This document shows positions 51,167-58,970 of a stretch of 64,000 nucleotides of DNA, piece after piece (position 1 is the stretch's first letter; every line of letters begins with the position of its first letter). Source of the stretch: an uncultured Sulfurovum sp. (lineage in GTDB: Bacteria > Campylobacterota > Campylobacteria > Campylobacterales > Sulfurovaceae). A program made the position numbers and the translations under genes. The DNA lies in assembly GCA_902727855.1 (NCBI GenBank), contig CACVAS010000047.1, forward strand, positions 1 to 64,000, read 5' to 3'. Under the pieces are notes generated by a model. The model worked only from the letters and a program-made list of their open reading frames with translations. It did no database searches and was not told the origin of the DNA.

Positions 51167-51203
51167 GTCTTTTTAGCTATACTATATTAAGAGTTTAGTT
51201 TAT
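51157..51203. repeat. Inverted motif just outside cassette 2
   Basis: ataaactaaa (51157-51166) is inverted as tttagtttat (51194-51203). The outer arm GTTTAGTTTATT is an exact 12-bp reverse complement of AATAAACTAAAC in the distal repeat (47698-47709). Placement mirrors the inverted repeat at 42978-43042 by recombinase 1. Confidence 0.75.
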
Positions 51204-51236
51204 TCTAAATGACAATTATATTTTAAGAGGATTACC

Positions 51237-51410
51237 ATGTGTTTTACGGACTATGATGAGATTGAATTTAAAGAAGGACAAAGGCTACTAGCCGATGGGA
51301 AGCCATGTAATTTTGCAAAGGAAGATGAACAATACGGTGTACTCTGGGTTAGATTTGATGGTGAAGAGAGAGACAGAACCGCACCCATAGAGTGTGTGGT
51401 GGTAGTTTAA
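51237..51410 (+). CDS. 57-residue protein, unknown
   Basis: The ATG at 51237 follows AAGAGGATTACC. The product is small and acidic with CFTDYDEIEFKEGQRLLADG and RFDGEERDRTAPIECVVVV, likely a compact beta protein. It starts 70 bp beyond the cassette-2 repeat, like the gene beyond cassette 1. No family is recognised. Confidence 0.6.
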   Translation: MCFTDYDEIEFKEGQRLLADGKPCNFAKEDEQYGVLWVRFDGEERDRTAPIECVVVV

Positions 51411-51434
51411 ATTTATTATTAACAGGGATAAAAG

Positions 51435-51785
51435 ATGAAAAACAAGCTAGTAATAGTTAAGGAGCAAGGCATGGAAAAGACATTTAAAAATTCACTACAA
51501 GTATTTGAGGTCAGAGGTGGGAACAAGGGCAAGACTGAACAAGTTTTAGCAAAAACAGAAGCAGACGCTATAGAGGTTTCAGATATTATAGAAATGGGGA
51601 GAACAACAGCTACAGCGATTGATACCACTCCTACATTAAGACAAATGGTAAGTGGTGCAAATGAGCCAATGGATGATATTGAGTGGTATGATATGACTCT
51701 TGAAGAGTGGGTATGTGTCACTATTGATAGTGACTTGTTTATGAATGCGGAAATTGATATTTTATCAGACGATAGCTATATTTGA
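51435..51785 (+). CDS. Small acidic cytoplasmic protein
   Basis: This 116-residue protein is acidic, with no signal. The ATG at 51435 has AGGG upstream. A second in-frame ATG at 51471 has AAGGAG and could be the true start. No family is recognised. It lies in a plus-strand string of small genes leading to parAB. Confidence 0.57.
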   Translation: MKNKLVIVKEQGMEKTFKNSLQVFEVRGGNKGKTEQVLAKTEADAIEVSDIIEMGRTTATAIDTTPTLRQMVSGANEPMDDIEWYDMTLEEWVCVTIDSDLFMNAEIDILSDDSYI

Positions 51786-51798
51786 TAAGGAGATTTAG

Positions 51799-52218
51799 AT
51801 GGTAGAAAGTTTATTGGCAAAAAGTTTAAATCAACATATGGTCAACCAAACATATAGTAAAATGAGTGAGAAAGATAAATTGGTGTTTCTTGACCACTGC
51901 ACTCCTATCTTCCAATACCACATGGATCGTTTAGCGAAAATTGAACAGAGTATAATTTACTACTTGGCAATTCCCGACAGAAGAAGTTTAACAAAAGATA
52001 TATTGCCAAAAAAACAGACAAACTTATTTTTGTCAAAAAAGCTTAGAGTTGAAAGTAAATCTTTGTCCGTATATCTTAAAAGACTTTTTGATAACGGTTT
52101 AATTAGCAGAGAAAAAATAAATGATAAGAATTATATCTATAGCATAAAAGATATTATTTTGATAGATTGGCTACGGATGAGAGAGCCTAATAAAAAAACT
52201 ATACTGATATCCTTGTAG
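51799..52218 (+). CDS. Winged-helix protein, probable regulator
   Basis: The 139-residue product has an N-terminal helix, then QSIIYYLAIPDRRSLTKDIL, and a segment NLFLSKKLRVESKSLSVYLK with RLFDNGLISREK. This is the helix and wing of a winged-helix domain ('..LS..LkrLe..GLI.r'). It is like the C-terminal DNA-binding part of archaeal-type ATPases, but with no ATPase domain. It may regulate the small gene string or parAB. Confidence 0.58.
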   Translation: MVESLLAKSLNQHMVNQTYSKMSEKDKLVFLDHCTPIFQYHMDRLAKIEQSIIYYLAIPDRRSLTKDILPKKQTNLFLSKKLRVESKSLSVYLKRLFDNGLISREKINDKNYIYSIKDIILIDWLRMREPNKKTILISL

Positions 52219-52243
52219 CTAATATTTACTGGAGGTATTTTAT

Positions 52244-52435
52244 ATGCAGAACATTTTTATTGAAAACAAAGACGGGAAAAAAGGTATTATGTCTGTAAGA
52301 GAAAACGAGGTGAATAAGATTGTTTACTTCAGTTTTGAAGATGGGAGCGAGGACTCAATCAGATATCATAGAGAAGATTCAAATGACTACATAGTTGATG
52401 ATTTATGTGAATATCATGGATATGCACAACTATAA
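52244..52435 (+). CDS. 63-residue acidic protein, unknown
   Basis: GGAGGTATT precedes the ATG. The product is soluble, acidic and beta-like (VYFSFEDGSEDSIRYHREDS). No family is recognised. Confidence 0.57.
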   Translation: MQNIFIENKDGKKGIMSVRENEVNKIVYFSFEDGSEDSIRYHREDSNDYIVDDLCEYHGYAQL

Positions 52436-52455
52436 CTTGATAGGAGGTATTTTAG

Positions 52456-52740
52456 ATGGGGATAAAATTTGAAAAGCTATTTAGTGAACCAATTAGATTT
52501 TTATATGGCGGTGTATATCTTGGTGGGTTCATAGAAAAGGAAGATGCCTTAGTGTTATTTAAGAAAGAAGAATTAGCCAATAATGGCGAAACTTCTCTTG
52601 AACTAAAAGACATAAAAGAAGCATACATTAGGTTTCAACCTACACCATTAGATTTAAGAGAGGATGGAGTAGACGATATGGCATGGATTACGTGCAATAA
52701 GAATGATTTCAACGCTCAACAGTGTTGGAAGATTTTATAA
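52456..52740 (+). CDS. 94-residue protein, unknown
   Basis: GGAGGTATTTTAG precedes the ATG. The product is soluble, with a hydrophobic beta-like N-terminus and an acidic middle. No family is recognised. Confidence 0.57.
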   Translation: MGIKFEKLFSEPIRFLYGGVYLGGFIEKEDALVLFKKEELANNGETSLELKDIKEAYIRFQPTPLDLREDGVDDMAWITCNKNDFNAQQCWKIL

Positions 52741-52763
52741 CGAATTTTGATTAGGATAAATTT

Positions 52764-52916
52764 ATGACATTACTTGATTTAAGAGCATTATTGAAGATAA
52801 TGGAACACAGCGATGAGGTAACAGACGATACCGAAGTAGTGATTACTGATGGAGTAGACAAATTACAAATCATAGATGCCTATGTTGAAGATGGAGAATT
52901 TGTATTTTTTACTTAA
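52764..52916 (+). CDS. 50-residue acidic protein
   Basis: The ATG at 52764 follows TTAGGATAAATTT. The reading is 50 residues and very acidic (KIMEHSDEVTDDTEVVITDG). No family is recognised. Confidence 0.52.
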   Translation: MTLLDLRALLKIMEHSDEVTDDTEVVITDGVDKLQIIDAYVEDGEFVFFT

Positions 52917-53044
52917 GCGTGTGATTTATCAGGAGGCATTTCAGATGATAGCAACAGAAATTCAAAGATTCAAAAATATGTTGGTGTTTTGAAGTGTCAT
53001 ATAAAATCAATTACTAAGGTTGTATTTTAATGCAACCTACTTAC

Positions 53045-53058
53045 TAACACATGTGTTA
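53045..53058. repeat. 14-bp perfect palindrome upstream of parA
   Basis: TAACACATGTGTTA, in the gap 52917-53160. A near copy (TAACACATACGTTA) lies close to 62245. It is a candidate ParB- or ParA-binding site. A short 15-codon reading at about 52945 in the same gap is not credible as a gene. Confidence 0.5.
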
Positions 53059-53086
53059 TTGTTAGACAATTTCTTATTCTAATCAC

Positions 53087-53117
53087 AAACCACTAAAAAT
53101 AGTTATCTTAGTGGTTT
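53087..53117 (+). terminator. 10-bp-stem hairpin upstream of parA
   Basis: AAACCACTAA (53087-53096) pairs with TTAGTGGTTT (53108-53117), followed by an AT-rich stretch that holds the parA -10 box. It could terminate the small-gene string, or regulate parA. Confidence 0.55.
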
Positions 53118-53124
53118 ATTATTG

Positions 53125-53130
53125 TATACT
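53125..53130 (+). promoter_or_regulatory. -10 box of parAB
   Basis: TATACT 31 bp before the parA ATG; AAAAGG is the ribosome-binding site. It sits directly after the hairpin. Confidence 0.45.
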
Positions 53131-53160
53131 TTTTAATATAAAAATTTAAAAGGTTATAAA

Positions 53161-53997
53161 ATGTCAAAAATAATTACTGTTCTTAACAGAAAAGGTGGCG
53201 TTTCAAAAACGACAACGAGTAGAAATATTGCTTCAATATATGTATCACAGGGAAAGAAAGTACTTTTGATTGACTTTGATGCTCAAGCTTCACTCACTAA
53301 AAACTTTGGACTACTTGATAAGGACTTTGAGGGTGCGAGTGAACATAATATCTGTAATATATTTACAGATAAGCCTATTAAGCCTATAGATATTGGAAAA
53401 GAAGGGGAGATATATCACATCTTGCCTAGCAATAAAGAGTTGGAGCGTCTAGGTCTTGATAGTATCATCGGTAAAGATACCAAATTGAAAAACTTTATTG
53501 AAGATATGCAATTGCTAGATTTTTATGATGTCATTATTATTGACAATAACCCTGCATTTAATACCCAGGCTATTAACTCCATTCTGGCTTCTGATATTAT
53601 CATGGTACCTGTTGAGCCTGCCAAAATGGATGTAGAAGGATTACATGGTTTTTTAGAATCGACAGAAGAGACACTGAAGGCTTTTAGACATAAGATAGAA
53701 AAGATTATCATTATTCCATCGAAGTATGAAGAGAATACAAGAGTAGCAAAAGATTATTTGGGCATTTTAAATGAGTATACAGAGACGTTCATAAAAGAAA
53801 AATGTCCAATATTATCACAAGCTTCTTTTGTCATCACAAAACCTGTACCAAAAACAGTTATTTTTAAATCAGCTGATGGGTATAATAAATCCACGTATGA
53901 CTATATGCACGAGAACAAGAGTCAAATAAGTATTTCATCTGATAAAGTTAAAACGTTGATAGATGATCTAGAAAAAATTGCTGCTGTTGCGATGTAA
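53161..53997 (+). CDS. parA: ParA partition ATPase
   Basis: This 278-residue protein has the deviant Walker A LNRKGGVSKTTTSRN (Gly to Ser before the catalytic Lys), Walker A' LIDFDAQASLTK and a Walker B-like strand DVIIIDNNPAF. It is a short type without an N-terminal HTH, so it probably acts as a ParA dynamic ATPase with ParB. Partition ensures stable inheritance and supports an extrachromosomal or low-copy element. parB follows 9 bp later. Confidence 0.9.
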   Translation: MSKIITVLNRKGGVSKTTTSRNIASIYVSQGKKVLLIDFDAQASLTKNFGLLDKDFEGASEHNICNIFTDKPIKPIDIGKEGEIYHILPSNKELERLGLDSIIGKDTKLKNFIEDMQLLDFYDVIIIDNNPAFNTQAINSILASDIIMVPVEPAKMDVEGLHGFLESTEETLKAFRHKIEKIIIIPSKYEENTRVAKDYLGILNEYTETFIKEKCPILSQASFVITKPVPKTVIFKSADGYNKSTYDYMHENKSQISISSDKVKTLIDDLEKIAAVAM

Positions 53998-54006
53998 GGA
54001 TAAACA

Positions 54007-54918
54007 ATGGGAAAAGATACTGGAAAAAAGAAAATATTTGGAGGCATGGCTAATCCTTTTGGAGCTGTTGAAAAGAAAGAGTCTCTTGAGAAGGGTAAAC
54101 GTGTTCAAAGTATAGAAATATCTAAGATTAAAGCACCCAAAGTGCATGATAGAAAAGACTATTCTAAAGAAGCAATAGAAGAACTTTCTAGGAATATTGC
54201 GTCTACTGGTGAACTACTGCAACCAATTGTACTTAGAGAGCTTAAAAACGGTGAATTAGAGCGACTTATTGGGTTCAGAAGGATAGAGGCTGTCAAACTA
54301 CTAAATTGGCAGGAAATCCCTGCTATTGTATTGCAAGATATTTCTGATGAACATGCAATACTTATTATGCTTTCTGAGAATCTTCAGCGAGAGAATCTTA
54401 ACATTTATGATGAAACCATTGCAATACTTCAATATCTTGCGGTTTCTTTTGGTGAAACAGAAGATGAGGTGAAGAAGCATTTATGGAAACTAAGAAATAG
54501 TGCAAGTACAGAGGGCAACGAAGAAGCAGAATTACTTGAAAGAATTAACCAAGTGACATTAAAGTTGGGGAATATAACATCAGGTACTTTAATTAATAGA
54601 TTGTCTATGTTAAGTTTCCGAGAAGAGGTACTAGAAGCTTTAAAGAAAGGAGAGATTTCTTATGTTGCAGCCAAAGAGCTACATAAGCTTAAAGACTCTG
54701 ATGAGGTAATTTCTCTTATTGCTTCTTTAATCGAGGGAAGCATCTCATACAAAGAGCTTAAAGTGTTGGTCTCTGAAAAGCGTAAAAAGATACTTCCCAC
54801 ACCAAAAAAAGGTGCCGTAGAAGTAGTATCAGATGCAGACGGAACAACGTTTAAAATGAATAAGAAACTTACTAACCCTCAAATAAAGAGGATAGAACAC
54901 TTACTTAGTGAGTTTTGA
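54007..54918 (+). CDS. parB: ParB partition protein
   Basis: This 303-residue protein has the ParB/Srx nuclease-like core. It shows a QPIVLRELKNGELERLIGFR stretch (GFRR in place of the usual GERR CTP-binding motif) and then LSENLQRENLNIYDE, the ENLQRxxL motif. A helix-turn-helix middle region (RLSMLSFREEVLEALKKGEI) follows, with a C-terminal dimerisation helix. It should bind parS sites; palindromes upstream of parA are candidates. The linker contains an unusual stretch rich in Glu and Ser (GNEEAE). Confidence 0.9.
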   Translation: MGKDTGKKKIFGGMANPFGAVEKKESLEKGKRVQSIEISKIKAPKVHDRKDYSKEAIEELSRNIASTGELLQPIVLRELKNGELERLIGFRRIEAVKLLNWQEIPAIVLQDISDEHAILIMLSENLQRENLNIYDETIAILQYLAVSFGETEDEVKKHLWKLRNSASTEGNEEAELLERINQVTLKLGNITSGTLINRLSMLSFREEVLEALKKGEISYVAAKELHKLKDSDEVISLIASLIEGSISYKELKVLVSEKRKKILPTPKKGAVEVVSDADGTTFKMNKKLTNPQIKRIEHLLSEF

Positions 54919-54921
54919 TTA

Positions 54922-55638
54922 CTATCGGCTTGTATATAGCATTTGACTAAATGCTATATCTGGTTTAATTGTAATATTTTTAATAGAGCCATTGGCTCTT
55001 TTCAAAAATGCAATATCTAATGACTCACCTGTCTCTAAAAAAGTTTTCATGTGATGGTATGTACTTGTGTGATCTCCAGCTTCTTCTTCTCTTGAGACCT
55101 CAACAAGCAGTTGTCCGTTATTGCATAAAAAATCTTCCCTAGAGTAAAATTCATCTCCAACCCCCATTTGATCATTAGATGGTATAGCATTATGTTTAAT
55201 GCATGTATTGGTACGCTCTTTGATATTGCCTGTGAAGCGTGTCTTTTCAATTTTTCTTGTACTTTTGTCAAAGTTTAAATATCTAAGCGTGTTGTAGGAC
55301 ACCAACGGTTTTGTTTCACTTAAAATATTGTCTAATGAGCAAGTAGTGTTCACTACGTAGCCTTTTTCGTTCTGGAGTACATTTCGATTGACTACCATAA
55401 TATTGTTTCCATCAGGTGAATATAATGTTGTTGATACATTTTTTTTACCAATGTCTATATTGATATTGGGAATATCGCAGGGAATAAGTGCCGAGGTTGT
55501 TGTGTCTGATAATATATATGGGGTAGGCACTTTTTGTTGTTTAGGAATTACAATATCATTTTTTACACCAAATGAACCTGCATGTGCATTTAACAGAAGT
55601 AACCCCGTAACACCCAAAATAGAACTAATTCTTTTCAT
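54922..55638 (-). CDS. Exported protein, unknown
   Basis: This 238-residue protein has a signal peptide ending at AHA. The mature part has four cysteines (IPCD, TTCS, NTCIKHN, FLCNN), consistent with a periplasmic or secreted fold. It is convergent with parB, and its start overlaps the upstream minus gene by 14 bp. It is not related to the exported proteins at 2286-3418 as far as I can see. No family is recognised. Confidence 0.62.
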   Translation of the reverse strand: MKRISSILGVTGLLLLNAHAGSFGVKNDIVIPKQQKVPTPYILSDTTTSALIPCDIPNINIDIGKKNVSTTLYSPDGNNIMVVNRNVLQNEKGYVVNTTCSLDNILSETKPLVSYNTLRYLNFDKSTRKIEKTRFTGNIKERTNTCIKHNAIPSNDQMGVGDEFYSREDFLCNNGQLLVEVSREEEAGDHTSTYHHMKTFLETGESLDIAFLKRANGSIKNITIKPDIAFSQMLYTSR

Positions 55639-55903
55639 CTTTTCTCTCTTTTTTTAATTTAATATAGATTGCTCTTTGTGCTCTAGGTACAATTTTTGTA
55701 AGCAATTCTACTTTCACCTCTTTTGATGTGATCTTATCACTTAACCCTTTGGTGAAAATCTCTCTGAGTGCTGCATTCGTTTCTAGGGTACTTTCTGAAT
55801 AGAGTGTGCCAAAGCTTCTTACTGAGAAAAAATCAAGTATATCTTTGTCAATACTGACTGTATGGTTCTTTCCAAGTCTAACTACAGTACTATTTTTTGC
55901 CAT
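55625..55903 (-). CDS. Small basic protein, possible regulator
   Basis: The ATG at 55903 is preferred because AGAGG stands 5 bp before it; a longer reading starts at 55951 with no good site. The 92-residue product has a beta start (STVVRLGKNHTVSIDKDILD) and a basic helical tail, and could be a ribbon-helix-helix-like or SpoVT/AbrB-like DNA-binding protein. It overlaps the exported protein gene by 14 bp, implying coupling. No family is certain. Confidence 0.52.
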   Translation of the reverse strand: MAKNSTVVRLGKNHTVSIDKDILDFFSVRSFGTLYSESTLETNAALREIFTKGLSDKITSKEVKVELLTKIVPRAQRAIYIKLKKERKDEKN

Positions 55904-56008
55904 GTAAACCTCTGTATATTTTACTCTTATTATTGTATCTAAAAATTTCAATAGGATAAAAGATTATGCTACAATATTAATTAAATCTTCCCAACCAAAG
56001 GAAAACCA

Positions 56009-56281
56009 TTGAAAAGTTTATTCATTTTTTTGACCATGTATACAATTGTCTTCGCAGGCGGAAGTATCAATCATGAAGGGTGTACTGATATTAGTGCAGT
56101 TAAAAATGCCAATGTACCACTGACAACGCCTATTTGTTCTAAAAATAAACAGTTGAAAATCTTGACTGAGAAGGAATTAAAAGAGATAAGAGGATGTTTG
56201 TTTTCTGGTAATAAAACTTTATATCATTGTGCACGTACAGCAAAAACAAAAGCAGAGCTAGAAACTTGTCTAGCTTCCTAG
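56009..56281 (+). CDS. Small exported cysteine-rich protein
   Basis: The 90-residue product starts at TTG with AAAGGAAAAC upstream and has a signal peptide ending near VFA. The mature peptide of about 75 residues has five cysteines (HEGC, PICS, RGCLF, YHCAR, ETCLA). The spacing suggests disulfides. No family is recognised. It is isolated by a long gap from the next gene. Confidence 0.58.
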   Translation: MKSLFIFLTMYTIVFAGGSINHEGCTDISAVKNANVPLTTPICSKNKQLKILTEKELKEIRGCLFSGNKTLYHCARTAKTKAELETCLAS

Positions 56282-56644
56282 TCATTTCAGAAACAGTTTA
56301 ATACTTACTCAAAACTTCCCACAAATGAGATTAGATATAAATGGTACTTAGTATGTCTACTACAAAAGTCCAAATTGTCATATAAGAACAAGATCAATAT
56401 AAGCTAGAAAATAAGAATATGATGGAAAAGTTGATACTGTTCATCAGAGTTCTAAATAGTATATGAAGGTACACGTAGTAAAGATGAGATAACATCAATA
56501 AGACTTAACTAGCAACCCTTTTTAATAAAACAAACTTTGATTGTTTACATTACATTCAATAAAAATATAAATATATCCCTTAATTTTTGCTATAATAAAT
56601 TTAATATTTTATGTAGATAATATTCTACAACTACAAGGAATGAA
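56282..56644. other. Non-coding stretch of about 360 bp
   Basis: Both strands are broken by stops, with no recognisable gene remnant. The last part (about 56580-56644) carries TATAAT at 56591-56596 and a ribosome-binding site for the next gene. The first 300 bp could be the remains of a decayed gene, but I could not match it to anything in the window. Confidence 0.5.
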
Positions 56645-56908
56645 ATGAGCGAAAAAGGATTACCACCTTCAATAAAAAAACGATACGAGTCTAATATCAA
56701 AGAGTACTTGAAAGAATTAGACTTTGAAAAAGGGTTGAACTTTACTTTAAGTAATAAGTTAACTTTTTTTAAAAGAATATCATTTTTTTTGTTTTTTGTT
56801 TTGCTTTGTTTTGCTATCTTGATGCAAGTGGACCCATCTTTATTTAGTTATGAATTTTACGTTTCAGAAGAAAATATACCTAAAGAACTTCATGTAGCTA
56901 CTGAGTAA
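56645..56908 (+). CDS. Small single-helix membrane protein
   Basis: This 87-residue product has a charged cytoplasmic N-terminus of about 45 residues, one strong helix (ISFFLFFVLLCFAILMQV) and a short acidic outside tail. It is 3 bp before the helicase gene, so it shares its transcript. The function is unknown. Confidence 0.55.
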   Translation: MSEKGLPPSIKKRYESNIKEYLKELDFEKGLNFTLSNKLTFFKRISFFLFFVLLCFAILMQVDPSLFSYEFYVSEENIPKELHVATE

Positions 56909-56911
56909 GAT

Positions 56912-58927
56912 TTGCTTAGTTCAGAGCAATACGCAATAGTAAATACTAATGTAGATAAGGTTGCCACTGTCCTAGCATATGCAGGAACAGGCAAGAGTTT
57001 CACATTAAAGCAGTTAGCCCTTAGTCACCCTGATAAAAGTATTATTCTTTTTGTATTTAATAAAAGTATGCGTATAGATGCAGAAAAAACGTTCTCAGAT
57101 GTACCCAACGTAACAATTACTACTTTTCATGGTCTTGCTTTCAGGGGCTATGGTAAATATTATATGGATAGGTTAAGAAAAAATGAGACTTTAAGGGCAG
57201 ATCAACTTTTGCCGTATGTTGCTACTAAACATACAGAAGAGCACATTATTTATATGCGTGCTCACACACTGCTTCTTTTATTTAAAGATTTTCTCGCGTC
57301 ATCATTTTCCATAAATGAGTACTTAGATCAAAAAAAATATATTCAATTTATTGGAAATATTACTTGTCACAAAACAATACGTTTGGCACTCTCTAAACTA
57401 AAACTTCTTTGGGAAGATATCATCACAATTACTAATTCGTTGCCGTTTGAACATGACATCTATTTAAAGATGTATCAATTAAAGAAGCATCTCTTAGACT
57501 ATGATTGGTTTTTTGTTGATGAAGCACAAGATATTAATCCTGTCATGGTAGATATTGTTGTTTCTCAGTTATCTGGTGATAGATTGGTTAAGGCCTATTT
57601 TGTTGGTGATGAAATGCAACAGATTTATAGTTTTAGAGGAGCAATAAATAGTCTAGCCTTTATACAAAATACTTTTGATGCTGAGGTATTTTATTTATCA
57701 AACTCGTATCGTTGTCCTCCTCATATAGCAAAACTTGCTAATAAAATCATATTGGAGCTTGATGGAAAAAAAGAATATACAAGTGTTGCACCTATCAAAG
57801 GAGAAAGCAGACAAAAAACATATATTGGCCGTACTTCATCAGGTATAGTTGCACTATTGTCTCAAATGCTACACGCTAAAGTCTATTTCGTTGGAGGAGT
57901 GGATGGGTATAACCTTAATACTTTAAATGATTTAGTGAACCTCTTGGGGAAAAAAAGAGAGTATATTAATGACCCTTATATTAAATCTTTTCCTGATTTG
58001 AACACCTTAAAAAATCACTCTGAAGAGATAGATGATATAAAAATGATTGGACTCATTGGAATAGTTTTTAAGTACATGAGTGTGAATATATTTAATTTAA
58101 CAGCTGCGATTAAATCAAGAGCAACTTTGGATATCAACACAGCAGATATCATTGTAACTACTGCACATCGCTCAAAAGGTTTGGAGTGGGAAAAAGTTGA
58201 ACTTCTTGATGATTTCCCCTTTAATTATGATGAAAACTTAGAACTTGAAGCAGAGGTAGAGGATGAAGAAAAGAGATTGCTTTATGTGGCAATTACACGT
58301 TGCAAGGGAGATTTGTCTTTACCTTCAAATATTTTAAAATATCTTAAAGAGGACCCAACAAAAAGTCAATTTCGTGGTAGTGTTGAGGCTAGTACAAAAT
58401 TATTTAAACTTAGCAATGAAGATACCAGGGAAAAGCTTCTTGATGATATTGATTTGGCATTGTCATTCAAAGAAGAGAGAAAAGAGGAAGAGACATCTCT
58501 TAAGAAAAAACCTAAATCAAGATTGACTACAAATATAAAAAAACAACTTTTAAAGAATGATTCCGTTATCAAAAATGACTATATCGGTATCTGTGTTGAA
58601 TGTGGAAATGATTGTGTTTTTATAAAGAATAATTACGTTGGTTGTGATGCTTGTGATTTTAAGATTTCCTTTAATAAGTATGAGTCTTTTTTAAATCATT
58701 TTAAATCAAAAAGTGGGATAGATGAGATTATCCGTATCAGTAAAGCAATATGTTTAAATAAAAAGATAGTCATGCGTTTGGAAGGGAAAAAGGGAGTTTT
58801 TTCAGCAGAAGTTGTATTTAAAAAAGATGAAAAATTTGGTTGGGGATTGAATATTTCAACATTTGTCAACACAAGTACTACTTCACGGAAGCTATCAGGG
58901 AGAAAAGGCAGCAGAAAGTCTTATTGA
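56912..58927 (+). CDS. UvrD/FBH1-type superfamily 1 helicase with zinc ribbon
   Basis: This 671-residue protein starts at TTG. It has all SF1A motifs: I (YAGTGKSFTLK), Ia (TTFHGLAF), II (FVDEAQDINP), III (VGDEMQQIYSFRGA), IV (SNSYRCPPHIA), V (TTAHRSKGLEWE) and VI (LLYVAITRCKGD). The C-terminal part contains CVECGNDC...CDACDF, a four-cysteine zinc ribbon, then a small domain. It should unwind DNA 3'-5' in replication, repair or transfer. The zinc ribbon fusion is unlike UvrD or Rep. Confidence 0.9.
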   Translation: MLSSEQYAIVNTNVDKVATVLAYAGTGKSFTLKQLALSHPDKSIILFVFNKSMRIDAEKTFSDVPNVTITTFHGLAFRGYGKYYMDRLRKNETLRADQLLPYVATKHTEEHIIYMRAHTLLLLFKDFLASSFSINEYLDQKKYIQFIGNITCHKTIRLALSKLKLLWEDIITITNSLPFEHDIYLKMYQLKKHLLDYDWFFVDEAQDINPVMVDIVVSQLSGDRLVKAYFVGDEMQQIYSFRGAINSLAFIQNTFDAEVFYLSNSYRCPPHIAKLANKIILELDGKKEYTSVAPIKGESRQKTYIGRTSSGIVALLSQMLHAKVYFVGGVDGYNLNTLNDLVNLLGKKREYINDPYIKSFPDLNTLKNHSEEIDDIKMIGLIGIVFKYMSVNIFNLTAAIKSRATLDINTADIIVTTAHRSKGLEWEKVELLDDFPFNYDENLELEAEVEDEEKRLLYVAITRCKGDLSLPSNILKYLKEDPTKSQFRGSVEASTKLFKLSNEDTREKLLDDIDLALSFKEERKEEETSLKKKPKSRLTTNIKKQLLKNDSVIKNDYIGICVECGNDCVFIKNNYVGCDACDFKISFNKYESFLNHFKSKSGIDEIIRISKAICLNKKIVMRLEGKKGVFSAEVVFKKDEKFGWGLNISTFVNTSTTSRKLSGRKGSRKSY

Positions 58928-58970
58928 TTTTAAAATTTATATTCGCTAGTATTATGAAAAAAGGATTATT

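Noticed and set aside
52945..52992. 15-codon reading after a good ribosome-binding site
   Set aside because: It is too short to support and is probably a remnant of a decayed small gene.
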